Positions 1 to 8,423 of a stretch of 31,890 nt of DNA are shown in pieces; positions within the stretch are counted from its first letter, which is position 1, and every line of letters starts with the position of its first letter. Origin of the DNA: a virus. Made by a program: the position numbers and the translations under genes. The stretch lies in IMG/VR virus record IMGVR_UViG_3300032308_000660, positions 1-31,890 of that record; one strand, written 5' to 3'. The notes under the pieces were generated by a model. That model did not search any database. It was not told where the DNA came from and saw only the letters and a list, made by a program, of their open reading frames with translations.

Positions 1-1369
1 CTGAGTCGCATAGCTGCGATACAGTACCAGAAGGTTTAACGCAAGTAATAGCAGCAGCGGGATTGATTCCAAGAGTAGTTGCGAGTCCATTGTTCACCTC
101 AATTGCAAAGTCACGTAGAGAAGCAAGGCGTGCCTTGATCTCTTTATCATGTGGGTTGTTAAACAATTTTGAGTCATAGATGCCTGTAAGAGAAACACCA
201 AGTAGTCTTTCTTCCTCGGCATTCTTCTTCCAAATCTTTCTTAGGTAGGGAAAATCCGTAAGAGTAGATTGAAAAGTACCAAGAATAGTCGCAACCTCAA
301 TTTTATCACGAATAGTTTCCATGGTGTCATCGGCTCGGATAACAACTTCTGTAAGATTGCAGAATCCATATGGGCGAAGGATGATTTCGCTACATGGGTT
401 GGTGCCAAATAATTGATCAGCATTTCTTCTTCCGTTTCTTGCTGCGATTGTTTGACATGCTTCACGACTGAATAGTCCTCTCTCACCTGACTTGGATTCA
501 TATAATGATAACCACTCGGACATAAAAGAACCAATCTCTGGTTTCTCATTATATACTGCCGAGTTATTAGACAATGCCCGTTGTGAGTTTGCTTCCCACC
601 ACGCACCTGCCTTGGCATGACGCATACGGTCATCGGATAGATTAGATAGGGAAATCATTGCCGAACGACGAACTCCTCCTACTACCACTACCTCACCGAT
701 TTTGCACATTATATCATGGCACTCTAAGGAAGTCAACTTACGACCATGTGCATTACGGAATACTTTAACAACAAACTTAAATAGTTCATTTAAAGGACCT
801 GGACCAGAAGAACGGCCACCAAAGGTCTTTAACGGAGCACCAGCAGGACGAACCTTGGTTAGGTCCCACTTAGGAATCTCACCTGTATAGAGTAGAGCAA
901 TAAGCATACGGAGAGCCTTGGCCCAACCTTCTTTGCTATCACGGACGGAAATGATAGTGTCAGAATCAAATAGTTTTTCTGGAATTTCTGACAATTGATT
1001 GATGAATTGCCTCTCAACGGAGAAACCTACACCTGTACCACATAGTAGGATAAACATCGCCTCATCAAATGCCTTGGCATCATCAATAGGAAGAAACGAA
1101 CAATTATATCCACATGTATGGTCTCTTTCTAATGCCTTGCCTGCGGTCATGAGTGCCCGCATGGATGGCATAACTTTAAGGTCAATGATTGCTTTCTTTA
1201 TCTTTTCACGATAAGGTGCCATATCAAAGTTATAAGTATCGGCGAGGTGATTAGACATAAAGGAAATGTAGCGTTCAATGGTCTCCTCCCAATTTTCTCT
1301 GCGATTTTTTTCTGGTACGTAACGAGCATAACGGCTCTTGTAGATAAACTCTTGATATAAACTATCCAT
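1..1369 (-). CDS. nrdJ: Class II (adenosylcobalamin-dependent) ribonucleotide reductase, partial
   Basis: Reduces ribonucleotides to deoxyribonucleotides with a B12-generated thiyl radical, supplying dNTPs for phage replication. About 456 N-terminal residues are present; the 3' part lies beyond the left edge. Visible motifs fit the monomeric Lactobacillus-type triphosphate reductase: NCSF (Cys90, like Cys119 of that enzyme), RPAGAPLKTFGG (174-185), GGVRRSAM (231-238), and FGTNPCSEI with Cys326 and Glu328 as the radical cysteine and glutamate, then Cys337 as the partner of the active-site disulfide. The C-terminal reducing cysteines cannot be seen. The start ATG at 1369 has a GAGGAAG Shine-Dalgarno and follows thyX by 11 bases, making a dNTP-synthesis pair. 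No second subunit is needed in this class. Confidence in the family is high. Confidence 0.93.
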   Translation of the reverse strand, partial: MDSLYQEFIYKSRYARYVPEKNRRENWEETIERYISFMSNHLADTYNFDMAPYREKIKKAIIDLKVMPSMRALMTAGKALERDHTCGYNCSFLPIDDAKAFDEAMFILLCGTGVGFSVERQFINQLSEIPEKLFDSDTIISVRDSKEGWAKALRMLIALLYTGEIPKWDLTKVRPAGAPLKTFGGRSSGPGPLNELFKFVVKVFRNAHGRKLTSLECHDIMCKIGEVVVVGGVRRSAMISLSNLSDDRMRHAKAGAWWEANSQRALSNNSAVYNEKPEIGSFMSEWLSLYESKSGERGLFSREACQTIAARNGRRNADQLFGTNPCSEIILRPYGFCNLTEVVIRADDTMETIRDKIEVATILGTFQSTLTDFPYLRKIWKKNAEEERLLGVSLTGIYDSKLFNNPHDKEIKARLASLRDFAIEVNNGLATTLGINPAAAITCVKPSGTVSQLCDS

Positions 1370-1380
1370 TATTCTTCCTC

Positions 1381-2112
1381 TTAAATTGACAAATTTGGAA
1401 ACCAGTTATCCCACCATGCAGTAGGTTTCTCTTCTTTCCAATATTCTTCTAATGATGGAAAATACTTTAGTATTTCTTCACGGGCACCAATAGCAATCTC
1501 TCTGTGTTCTTTCTGTGTGCCTTCTTCGGCACGGACATCTATGTAATGAATCCACGAACGAAGTGTACCTGACATATATAGACGGGTTTTGGTTAGACCT
1601 TCTGGTAGAACTGCTCTGGCCTGTTCCTTTGCAATGCCATGATTAATTGCCCACTTATAAGCATTTAATGATTGCTTTTTAACTTCTTCCTGTCTTTCTT
1701 CCCAATAACCTTGTAATGTAATATCTTCATTGACAATACTATTCTGACGGTTCTTGGCATCTTGTAGTCGTGCTTCTCTGTCAACGAAACCCATATCTTT
1801 TGTCGGATCGGCATAACGCTGGCTAAACTCTTGGAATGAGAATGAACGATGACGAATAATCTGGTGTGCTATGTCTCTGGTAGTTTCAATATCCATTGTT
1901 ACCGAGACCATCTCAAATGGAGACCAGTGCTTGTTCTTGATTAGGTATTTGAGAAGTTTGGGTGCTGTTAGGACATTGTGTTGATTAGATGGGTTAGAAA
2001 CTCTTGCCGTATAAGCAATGAACTCTTCGGCAGTCAAATTTGCCGCTAAATCTCCATGACAATCTTGATGATTGATTAGAGGTTGTGTAATAGCAATAAT
2101 CTTCACAGCCAT
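1381..2112 (-). CDS. thyX: Flavin-dependent thymidylate synthase ThyX
   Basis: Makes dTMP from dUMP using methylene-tetrahydrofolate and FAD/NADPH, replacing classical ThyA. The 243-residue protein carries the ThyX signature RHR-x5-QE-x2-QRY at residues 87-100 (a slightly variant RHRxxSxQExSxRY) and the upstream HWSPFE substrate-site segment at 62-67. Length fits phage ThyX proteins. The ATG at 2112 is preceded by GGGAG at good spacing and overlaps the end of the upstream 70-residue gene by 10 bases. Its position between primase/endolysin and nrdJ places it in a nucleotide-supply operon transcribed from the promoter at 4062-4090. Confidence 0.96.
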   Translation of the reverse strand: MAVKIIAITQPLINHQDCHGDLAANLTAEEFIAYTARVSNPSNQHNVLTAPKLLKYLIKNKHWSPFEMVSVTMDIETTRDIAHQIIRHRSFSFQEFSQRYADPTKDMGFVDREARLQDAKNRQNSIVNEDITLQGYWEERQEEVKKQSLNAYKWAINHGIAKEQARAVLPEGLTKTRLYMSGTLRSWIHYIDVRAEEGTQKEHREIAIGAREEILKYFPSLEEYWKEEKPTAWWDNWFPNLSI

Positions 2113-2315
2113 TTTTTGCTCCCCAACATCTTCTCAATTTGCCTAATGGTTTCTTTCACATGGAACTGTTGATTGTTTACCATAGCAATCTCTGTATAGT
2201 TTCCTGATGTATAATGCCTTTCACGCATTGATACAATGTATTCTGAATTGATTATAACTTCTTTTCCTGAAGATGTATTTTCATGGACATTCAACGATAA
2301 TCTCAATAGTTTCAT
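2103..2315 (-). CDS. Small hypothetical protein (70 aa)
   Basis: Not recognised with certainty. The pattern (hydrophobic beta strand, IINSEYIVSM, a beta hairpin, then NNQQFHVKETIRQIEKML) resembles the small FlbD-like fold often seen as short phage ORFs, but this is only a pattern match. It overlaps the endolysin stop (ATGA) and the thyX start, so it is translationally coupled within the primase-nrdJ operon. Confidence 0.7.
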   Translation of the reverse strand: MKLLRLSLNVHENTSSGKEVIINSEYIVSMRERHYTSGNYTEIAMVNNQQFHVKETIRQIEKMLGSKKWL

Positions 2316-3022
2316 AGCAGACTCTTTCCATATTTACGACGATTAGCAAATCCATCACCATTCTCTGGATGATCTTTTGTATATCCTCTTGGACGTTCAT
2401 AACCTATAGCAATCAATAATGCTTCATCAATGTCCTTTGTTGCTTTTAGTTTCTTACCAAGAGCCTTCTCTGAACCTTCGGTGAGTTCCCAATGAACAAA
2501 TCGTGCCTGTGTATCAAGATCAGTCATTGACTTATTAAGTTTAGCAGCAAAGTTGGCAAGATCGGTGAGACGACCAGGCGAATGTGCGCCAGTCTTTCTA
2601 TCATAGTTATCTCGCCACTGTGCTATACCAAGTGCCGTCTTGTTATCACCCCATACATTTGTGCGAAGATCAGTATATGACTCCTGCATAAAGTTGCCAA
2701 CCATAGCGGCTGCTTGATAATCTTTCCACCCTAAATCTTCAAGAACTTTCTTAACATATAAAGGACGGTCACGACCTTTTAATAAGTTAGCATCAATTTG
2801 AGAAATTGGAGGTGCTGGATTGATAGTTGTCTTTACTGCTACAACCGCCTTCTCTACCACCGGTGCTGCTACAGTTTTGGCCTTTTCAACCACAGGTGTC
2901 ATGTTAGCAGAAAGATAACTTTTCATGGCACCAAGAGTTTTTGGTCCTAGATCACCATCAACAGGACCTGGATCATATCCTTTAGATTTAAGTTTTTGCT
3001 GGATTTCTTTAACGATATTCAT
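2312..3022 (-). CDS. Endolysin: peptidoglycan-binding domain plus tail-lysozyme-like catalytic domain
   Basis: Likely degrades host peptidoglycan at lysis. Residues 1-38 form a PG_binding_1-type repeat (IQQKLKSKGYDPGPVDGDLG, then a helix), residues 39-76 are an Ala/Val/Lys/Pro-rich linker, and residues 85-236 match the phage tail lysozyme family (Phage_lysozyme2). In that domain the MVGNFMQES segment holds the probable catalytic Glu114, followed by ALGIAQW at 130-136. There is no signal peptide or membrane segment, so export would need a holin. The gene overlaps the primase stop by 4 bases and therefore sits in an operon with a sigma70-type promoter rather than beside the holin/spanin genes near 29 kb. 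It could alternatively be a virion-associated lysin. Confidence 0.85.
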   Translation of the reverse strand: MNIVKEIQQKLKSKGYDPGPVDGDLGPKTLGAMKSYLSANMTPVVEKAKTVAAPVVEKAVVAVKTTINPAPPISQIDANLLKGRDRPLYVKKVLEDLGWKDYQAAAMVGNFMQESYTDLRTNVWGDNKTALGIAQWRDNYDRKTGAHSPGRLTDLANFAAKLNKSMTDLDTQARFVHWELTEGSEKALGKKLKATKDIDEALLIAIGYERPRGYTKDHPENGDGFANRRKYGKSLL

Positions 3023-4032
3023 ACTCTACTCCATTGATTTAGTTTCATTGTGGCCATTAGGCCATCGTATGTGTTATTATCTATAATGTGCTGGATGGCA
3101 GCAGAAGAAGTTCCTGCTAAAACCATTTCATTAATATCTTTTTCTTTGATAGTATCAGGCCAAATGCAAAGTTTATATCCTAACTCAATCGTTTTTCTCA
3201 TGTTGGAAACAATTTGTTTGTTTCTTGGTTCATTATCATAAACGAATATGTATTGTTTGTCAAGACCTACAATGTTAGGAGCATTAAACAGTGCTGCATC
3301 CATAGTAGCCAAAGAATTGTTAAGGAAAAGACTGTCGATGGGTCCCTCAACAACATATACAGGCATATTAGGGTTAAGTTTATCCCAACCAAAAATCTTT
3401 GGGTTTTCTTCTTCACTTTTGATTGTGATATACTTGATCTTGGAATGTCTGTCAATGGATCGCCCCTGTATTCCTAGTAAATGACCGTCCTTGTGGTAGA
3501 ACGGAATAATTATGCGAGGTTCCTTATATAGTGTTTTCGTGTGTGCAGGAAATGTGACAGAAACGAATTTTGCGAAGTCTTCCACAAACCATAAATCATC
3601 TGATGGAACTTTTCGTTCATCAAGATACTTACGGGCCGGATGGTAAGGATTCAATTCATTTATACGAATGGCATCGCTAGTGAGTATGGTAGGTTGTTTC
3701 TTAAAGACTGGTCTGGTGACGAAATCCGTGGCGTCCACAGTGGTATTGGTCGTGTTAGACTGAACGAACGAGTCCAATACAAAATCACGATATAACATCG
3801 GATCTTCATCTTTTAGGAATTTTTGGAATGTGGTAGAGGTATGGCAATTATGACACATAAAGAAGAGGTGTTCTTTCTTCTTATAAATGTAACCACGGGC
3901 CTTTAATTTGTCCTTTCTGGAATCTCCACATACGGGGCAAGAAAAATTCCATAAAAATTCCCCCCTTTGCTTGAAGTTTTTCAACTTGGGCGAAAGGAGG
4001 GAAACATACTTTTTATCTATGTATAAGGACAT
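3019..4032 (-). CDS. DNA primase, T4 gp61-like
   Basis: Synthesises RNA primers for lagging-strand replication together with the gp41-type helicase. An N-terminal zinc ribbon is visible (Cys32-x2-Cys35 and Cys60-x2-Cys63), followed by a Toprim-type catalytic core with VYVVEGPIDSLFL at 225-237 (Glu229 in the conserved EGxxDxL) and FVYDNEPR near 263-270 as the acidic metal site. At 337 residues it is close to T4 gp61 in size. It is the first gene of the operon reading into endolysin, thyX and nrdJ, and a consensus promoter lies 30-58 bases upstream. The ATG at 4032 follows a GGTGG-like ribosome site. Confidence 0.9.
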   Translation of the reverse strand: MSLYIDKKYVSLLSPKLKNFKQRGEFLWNFSCPVCGDSRKDKLKARGYIYKKKEHLFFMCHNCHTSTTFQKFLKDEDPMLYRDFVLDSFVQSNTTNTTVDATDFVTRPVFKKQPTILTSDAIRINELNPYHPARKYLDERKVPSDDLWFVEDFAKFVSVTFPAHTKTLYKEPRIIIPFYHKDGHLLGIQGRSIDRHSKIKYITIKSEEENPKIFGWDKLNPNMPVYVVEGPIDSLFLNNSLATMDAALFNAPNIVGLDKQYIFVYDNEPRNKQIVSNMRKTIELGYKLCIWPDTIKEKDINEMVLAGTSSAAIQHIIDNNTYDGLMATMKLNQWSRV

Positions 4033-4061
4033 ATTCCACCATAATCATAACGAAGTTTTTT

Positions 4062-4090
4062 ATTATACTTGGTAGTTGGCTCTATGTCAA
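4062..4090 (-). promoter_or_regulatory. Consensus sigma70 promoter for the primase-nrdJ operon
   Basis: On the minus strand TTGACA (4090-4085) and TATAAT (4067-4062) are separated by exactly 17 bases, a perfect housekeeping-sigma consensus. Transcription would begin near 4055, giving a leader of about 23 bases before the primase ATG. Such strength fits an early promoter used by unmodified host RNA polymerase. Confidence 0.88.
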
Positions 4091-4435
4091 CTACTTTCTT
4101 GTCGGTAGTTTACCGTTATGTTGTTGTTCAATATTTTCTAATGATCTTTTAATATCAGTTACCTCATCCCAAAGACTTTTACGGTCATTGTCTGTCAATT
4201 CTTTTCTTTGACCAAGGTAATTTTCAATATGTTGGACTCTTGACTCAAGGTATACGATTTTTGTTGTATTTTCCATATCCTTTACCTTGAGGTCACTAAT
4301 AGTCCATAGTAAGGACACTCCAATACCACACACGGCAATTATTGCTGTAATAGCGTGTGGTAAGAAATTTAGAACATTGAATCCACCTCCATCATCGCCA
4401 ATCTCGTCGTTATGGTTGTGGTCGTGTTTTAACAT
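4091..4435 (-). CDS. Single-span membrane protein with coiled coil (114 aa)
   Basis: Function unknown. The N-terminus is rich in His, Asp and Gly (residues 1-20), followed by one hydrophobic span at about 27-46 and a charged, heptad-like helix at about 50-105. This is the layout of inner-membrane spanins or membrane-anchored phage accessory proteins, but a better spanin pair exists at 29010-29611. It follows the M15 peptidase gene and a hairpin at 4477-4503. The nearest AGGAG lies about 13 bases upstream of the ATG, which is far. A lysis role is possible but unproven. Confidence 0.65.
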   Translation of the reverse strand: MLKHDHNHNDEIGDDGGGFNVLNFLPHAITAIIAVCGIGVSLLWTISDLKVKDMENTTKIVYLESRVQHIENYLGQRKELTDNDRKSLWDEVTDIKRSLENIEQQHNGKLPTRK

Positions 4436-4476
4436 TTTAGGTTTCTTTCTCCTGTTTAAACCTCCATCTTATAAAT

Positions 4477-4503
4477 TGTCGCCCTCACAGGACCGGGGCG
4501 ACA
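4477..4503 (-). other. Intergenic hairpin
   Basis: A perfect 8-bp inverted repeat (TGTCGCCC at 4477-4484 against GGGCGACA at 4496-4503) with an 11-base loop lies between the M15 peptidase stop and the next gene. It has no U-run on the minus strand, so it is not a standard intrinsic terminator. It may be an mRNA processing or stability element. Confidence 0.6.
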
Positions 4504-4511
4504 AATGTGAA

Positions 4512-5027
4512 TTAGTATCTCCATGCACATTGAAAATGCATAGCATCGGTATCACCATTGATACCTCTCCACCAGATACCGTGCTTCATTAGGATATTAC
4601 AAAACTCTCTATTGATCATACCTTCTGCCCATTTCTTAGGAAATGGATTACGAGCAGGATCCATATCAATAGCAATACCATATGCGTGAACTGATAATCT
4701 TGAACCACCACGCATTAGACGGTAGTTAAATGTACCTCCAGAGATATCAAGATGTATCTCTTTGATCTCTTGTGGTGTAAAGTGTTCTTTAACCTCTGTA
4801 TATGCCGCAGTATAAACATCTACAACTTTCTTATGTAATTGTAATGTTCTTAGTGGTGTTCTCTTACCATCCGAATAAAAGATTGGATAAGGCGGCGTCC
4901 ATTTAACAATGTTTGCTGCATACCACTTACGGCTTACCTGACCGTTACTACCACGAGGATCACCGAAGAACTTATTTAGGTTCACCGTATCTTCGTGTGG
5001 AAATAGTTCTTTACATTTCTCAGACAT
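4512..5027 (-). CDS. M15-family peptidoglycan peptidase
   Basis: Predicted zinc D,D-carboxypeptidase or L-alanyl-D-glutamate endopeptidase (M15C-like) acting on peptidoglycan crosslinks. The metal site is readable: His114 and Asp121 in HAYGIAIDMD (H-x6-D) and His164 in DAMHFQ near the C-terminus, with the Trp pair IWWRG at 151-155 lining the cleft as in the family. There is no signal peptide or membrane span. It is the last gene but one of the late virion block, three bases after the 144-residue gene, so it could be a virion lysin used at entry as well as a lysis enzyme. Confidence 0.85.
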   Translation of the reverse strand: MSEKCKELFPHEDTVNLNKFFGDPRGSNGQVSRKWYAANIVKWTPPYPIFYSDGKRTPLRTLQLHKKVVDVYTAAYTEVKEHFTPQEIKEIHLDISGGTFNYRLMRGGSRLSVHAYGIAIDMDPARNPFPKKWAEGMINREFCNILMKHGIWWRGINGDTDAMHFQCAWRY

Positions 5028-5029
5028 AA

Positions 5030-5464
5030 TTATCTCCTTTTGCCATATCTGGCATATGTCATTTCTCCTGTATTCTGGTTTCTCAATACTATTGGTTTGC
5101 CTGGATTCTTATTGGCATATTCTCTAATCTCTGCCAAGCAATCATCTTCTTCAAGGTATTTGCGCCATGTCTTATGCTTACGCTTTTCCATCTTTGCAGT
5201 ATGGAAAACATGTGATGAAACTTCAAAGACTACTGCGCCGGCGAATGTTTCTTCATTCATCATATTAGGTTTCTTTCTACGAAGAATGTCCATCATAATA
5301 GGATTTGGTTTAGATTTAACTTTACCATATCTCTTTTTTTGGACTTGCGGTGATACACCTGGTTCACCGTTTGGCCCTACTCCAATACCAGCAATGCCAC
5401 CTCTACCGGCAGCATTTGTTGGCCCTGCTGCTACTGCTGGAGTTCCACCATCTTCTTTTATCAT
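5030..5464 (-). CDS. Hypothetical protein with Gly/Pro/Ala-rich N-terminus (144 aa)
   Basis: Function unknown. Residues 1-40 are a low-complexity Gly/Ala/Pro tail (AGRGGIAGIGVGPNGEPGV); such N-termini occur on small proteins near T4-like virion genes. Residues 41-144 are basic and end in a beta-rich segment (KPIVLRNQNTGEMTYARYG). Its start overlaps the stop of the 128-residue gene in a TAATG junction, so it is co-translated with the late block. Confidence 0.75.
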   Translation of the reverse strand: MIKEDGGTPAVAAGPTNAAGRGGIAGIGVGPNGEPGVSPQVQKKRYGKVKSKPNPIMMDILRRKKPNMMNEETFAGAVVFEVSSHVFHTAKMEKRKHKTWRKYLEEDDCLAEIREYANKNPGKPIVLRNQNTGEMTYARYGKRR

Positions 5465-5850
5465 TATAGGTTCCTTAGTATATTAGCTATTTCCAAATCA
5501 ACCATTATCTCTTGTTGTCTTACATAGTATTTATTAAACGAGACTGATAATTTTTCAGGCATGTAGTTAAGAAATATAAGAATTGTTTTTAAAAGAGGGT
5601 AGTCATCAGGATCAACTTTGAAGAATAGCATGTTGACGGTTGCTTCAACACCAAATACATTAGCAAGGATGATTACATGGTTTAGAACCAATCTCTCCTT
5701 AAACTCACCAGTCTGCTTATACTTACGCAATAATCTTTTACAATATTTAATGCGTTTTAGATCGTCCTCAAACTCACTTGTTAGAATATGAGGACGATCA
5801 TAATTTTTAGCAGCATATATCAAAAAGTTATCATCATTTAAATCAAACAT
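5464..5850 (-). CDS. DUF7207-like conserved T4-superfamily protein (128 aa)
   Basis: The pattern (DDNFLIYAAKNYDRPHILTS, then a helix with DDLKRIKYCKRLLRKY, then GEFKERLVLNHVIILANVFG and MLFFK) matches a small all-helical protein conserved in cyanophages and other marine T4-like phages, where it is annotated as DUF7207 with unknown role. There is no signal peptide, and the hydrophobic stretches are amphipathic helices. It lies between the 544-residue virion protein and the 144-residue gene in the late block. Confidence 0.8.
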   Translation of the reverse strand: MFDLNDDNFLIYAAKNYDRPHILTSEFEDDLKRIKYCKRLLRKYKQTGEFKERLVLNHVIILANVFGVEATVNMLFFKVDPDDYPLLKTILIFLNYMPEKLSVSFNKYYVRQQEIMVDLEIANILRNL

Positions 5851-5857
5851 TTACATA

Positions 5858-7492
5858 TTATTCTGATGCCATATTATGCTTTGATGGATCATACTTACTC
5901 TTTGGAATACGATGAACTCCTCCACCTGTGGCAGCAGAAGGATCACCTTTATTCGTTACAAGAATGGTCTGTGTTTCTCTTTCTTTACCAAGGCCGCGGC
6001 GAACAACAGTTTTTGCCTTAGTTTTGAACCTTTTCAATGGAGAGGCCTTTTTAACAGAACCCATTGCCTCTTCCATATTTCTTGGAGTTTCGGTAGAAGG
6101 ATCAAACTCAACCTTTTCTTTTAACTTTTCACGGTTCTTGGCCTTCCAAGCAGTAGCAAAGGCAATGCCTTTTTCTTTCTTAGTTAGACCATCAGCACCT
6201 AATCTATCTTTGATATGACGAACCATACGCTCATACTTAGCACCTGGAGGGGCCTTCTCATCAAGTTTCTTATCGCTATGGGTCATATAATCATCAACAG
6301 AAGTAATACTATCTTTAGCAACAGATAGTTTACTCTGAACCCATGCTGGAAGATTTTTTGGATTTTTCATCATTGAAACTAGATTTGACGACTTTGCTCC
6401 TATGGCCTTTAGTTGTGATTTGGCCATATTTGTTTCATCGGCAGCATCGGTTTCTTCCATGTAAGGATGCCTAGGCATAGAAGCATTTACTTTTGCTTTA
6501 CCTTTCATCTTCTTATCAGCAAGTGAAATACCTGCTTTCATTTTATCTTGCTTACCTCTTAGCCACTTTGCTTCATCTGACCATTCTTTGTGTTTTTTCT
6601 TATCACCAGTTGCTTTATGGCCGGCTGCTTCACGTTCTGAATGAGATGCTGAGATGTTAGTTGCCTTTACATCTCCTTCTCGTTCATTTTTATAACGAAC
6701 AAGTTTACCAAGAGAAACCTCATCGAGTTTCTTTTCTGAACCATGCTTAGAATATACATCGCTGTCTGGGCCATAACCATGACGACGAGCCATTGACTTT
6801 AGTTCTTGCTCTGACTTACCAGCAAACTTCTTTTTTAGTTCGTCTGGTGTCATGTTATCAAGTTTCTGTTTATGCTTAATAACAGAAGCAGGCATACGAC
6901 CTTCATCCAAAGAATCAGCAGATAGTTTCTTGTCCTTACGGCGCATCATAACATCAACGGCCTGTTTGGTGCTTGGCGAATCACCCTGACTACAATCGCA
7001 ATCACCTAATGCGGTGTGTGGATCTTCTTTTGGTGCCATTGCTTTAGCAACCATCTGACGAGCAGCAGCATCTTCCTGTAATGAAACAAGACGATCCAAT
7101 TCATCCTCACCAACAACTTTGGCAGTAACCAAAAAACGACCCATTACTTGAGAATAACTCATATAAAGGTAATGTTTTGGCGGAACACCTGAAATAAACT
7201 CACCCTGATCGGTCATACCCATTTTATGGCCGAACTGTTGTAGTTCATAAACCTCAAGACCTCTTTCACCTTCCATATATGTTTTCTTAGGTAGAATAAT
7301 ATGAAAGTAGGCAAGGGCCTTAGAAATCTTGCGTAACGCATGATATGGAGTGACGCAAGAATGTGATGAGATACCAGCAAGGATAATGTTAATCTGTGCC
7401 CTTACAGCAGGATTTTCTAAGTCAAAGCTGCCATCCGCCACAAGGGCGGTTGGCATTACTTCTTCTGATAGATAGTCACGGAAAGTTTTCAT
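5858..7492 (-). CDS. Modular lysine-rich virion protein with capsid-targeting-like N-terminus (544 aa)
   Basis: Probably a packaged or head-associated protein. It begins MKTFRDYLSE, closely resembling the T4 internal-protein capsid-targeting sequence, with an L-x-E prohead-protease-like site at residue 10. Residues 30-135 look like a folded domain. From about 190 the protein is highly charged and made of short modules, three of them entered through LDE (195-197, 256-258, 410-412): one around ARRHGYGPDS, one starting VSLGKLVRY, and one starting APPGAKYERMVRHIKDRLG with KKEKGIAFATAWKAKN. A further module reads LPAWVQSKLSVAKDSITSVD (381-400). These small modules recur in virion proteins of marine T4-like phages. 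It has a good ribosome site (AAGGAG) and follows the decoration protein by 10 bases. The catalytic role, if any, is unknown. Confidence 0.8.
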   Translation of the reverse strand: MKTFRDYLSEEVMPTALVADGSFDLENPAVRAQINIILAGISSHSCVTPYHALRKISKALAYFHIILPKKTYMEGERGLEVYELQQFGHKMGMTDQGEFISGVPPKHYLYMSYSQVMGRFLVTAKVVGEDELDRLVSLQEDAAARQMVAKAMAPKEDPHTALGDCDCSQGDSPSTKQAVDVMMRRKDKKLSADSLDEGRMPASVIKHKQKLDNMTPDELKKKFAGKSEQELKSMARRHGYGPDSDVYSKHGSEKKLDEVSLGKLVRYKNEREGDVKATNISASHSEREAAGHKATGDKKKHKEWSDEAKWLRGKQDKMKAGISLADKKMKGKAKVNASMPRHPYMEETDAADETNMAKSQLKAIGAKSSNLVSMMKNPKNLPAWVQSKLSVAKDSITSVDDYMTHSDKKLDEKAPPGAKYERMVRHIKDRLGADGLTKKEKGIAFATAWKAKNREKLKEKVEFDPSTETPRNMEEAMGSVKKASPLKRFKTKAKTVVRRGLGKERETQTILVTNKGDPSAATGGGVHRIPKSKYDPSKHNMASE

Positions 7493-7502
7493 ATAACTCT
7501 CC

Positions 7503-8132
7503 TTATGGTGTTGTTACGGCAGCATTGGCTGATGTAACGGTGTTGGCACCTGTAGTGGAAACGAGAACACGGAAGGTATTGCCTGTGGCCACTGTAGCGT
7601 TTGCCTTAAGTGTAGCAGATGTTGCATTAAAGTAAATGCCAGCGGTGTTAGCAACTGATACCCAACCTGAACCTGGGTTACGCTGCCAAGCATAGGCGAG
7701 TGTAGCACCAGATGGTGTTGATGTAGCAACAACGGTTAGGTTGACATTGCCGACGCCATTTGCTGATGTTGGCTGTGTAGTGATGGTGATTGCATAATCT
7801 GGGAACTGTGTATCATCGGATCCATCGGTTGAAATTGAACCCATAGCAACCAAGGTTTCATATGTAACACGGCCTGCACGGAGACCGGTTCCTTCACGAC
7901 GAATAACCCAACCTGCATGTTGAGGGTGTGAACCACCTGGAGCCTGATTGGCAGCACGAATTTCGTTTGTATCAACGGCGAACTGGCCGATTGATGTATT
8001 GGTGATGAACTGACCGATACGGGTGTTACCATATAGTGCTGTTTGGTTAGCAGCGGTCAATGTTCTGTTAATGTATGCAACGCCGGCAATATCTGAATTG
8101 GCAGCGTTATCTTTATTACCCCATAATGGCAT
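7503..8132 (-). CDS. Virion decoration protein with C-terminal Ig-like domain
   Basis: Likely capsid or tail surface protein. Residues 1-110 match the conserved T4-like small virion protein that begins M-x-LWGNKDNAANSD and contains HAGWVIRREGTGLRAGR followed by VTYETLVAMGSI; it is often found near head genes. Residues about 118-209 form an Ig-like beta sandwich (ITTQPTSANGVGNVNLTVVA, then LAYAWQRNPGSGW), a fold widely used by phages for weak binding to carbohydrate or cell surface. There is no cysteine or signal peptide. The start ATG at 8132 has GAAGGA upstream. Assignment to head or tail is not settled by sequence. Confidence 0.82.
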   Translation of the reverse strand: MPLWGNKDNAANSDIAGVAYINRTLTAANQTALYGNTRIGQFITNTSIGQFAVDTNEIRAANQAPGGSHPQHAGWVIRREGTGLRAGRVTYETLVAMGSISTDGSDDTQFPDYAITITTQPTSANGVGNVNLTVVATSTPSGATLAYAWQRNPGSGWVSVANTAGIYFNATSATLKANATVATGNTFRVLVSTTGANTVTSANAAVTTP

Positions 8133-8162
8133 TTTAGTTTTCCTTCTCTGTAAAGTTTTTAA

Positions 8163-8423
8163 TTATCTTGGTTGACCTTGAATACCGGTCTTTTCCGGGT
8201 CTAATTCAATCGGATCTGCCCGTTGACCCGTGGCAGTTTTTCCATTTTTAATCAATTGTGCTTTAGTAAGCGCCTCTTTGGTGCCTTCTTTAGCAATTTC
8301 ATTAATATCATAACGACCACCACCAGCCTGACTTTGATTACCGGCGGCCTTTCTATCTCCAAGATCACCTGTTTTACGGTTACCCATTACTGGTGATCTC
8401 CTTGGAATATGTGCTTCGTTCAT
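8163..8423 (-). CDS. Small hydrophilic hypothetical protein (86 aa)
   Basis: Not recognised. It is a polar, probably disordered 86-residue protein rich in Gly, Lys, Arg and Gln, with one helix-like stretch (INEIAKEGTKEALTKAQLI). It follows the 397-residue gene directly and lacks a clear Shine-Dalgarno. A TATAAATA box lies 14-21 bases upstream. The context is virion genes on both sides. Confidence 0.65.
   Translation of the reverse strand: MNEAHIPRRSPVMGNRKTGDLGDRKAAGNQSQAGGGRYDINEIAKEGTKEALTKAQLIKNGKTATGQRADPIELDPEKTGIQGQPR

Noticed and set aside
4973-4979. CTAAATA on the minus strand inside the M15 peptidase gene
   Set aside because: It is within the coding sequence (Leu-Asn-Lys) with no gene start downstream at a suitable distance.
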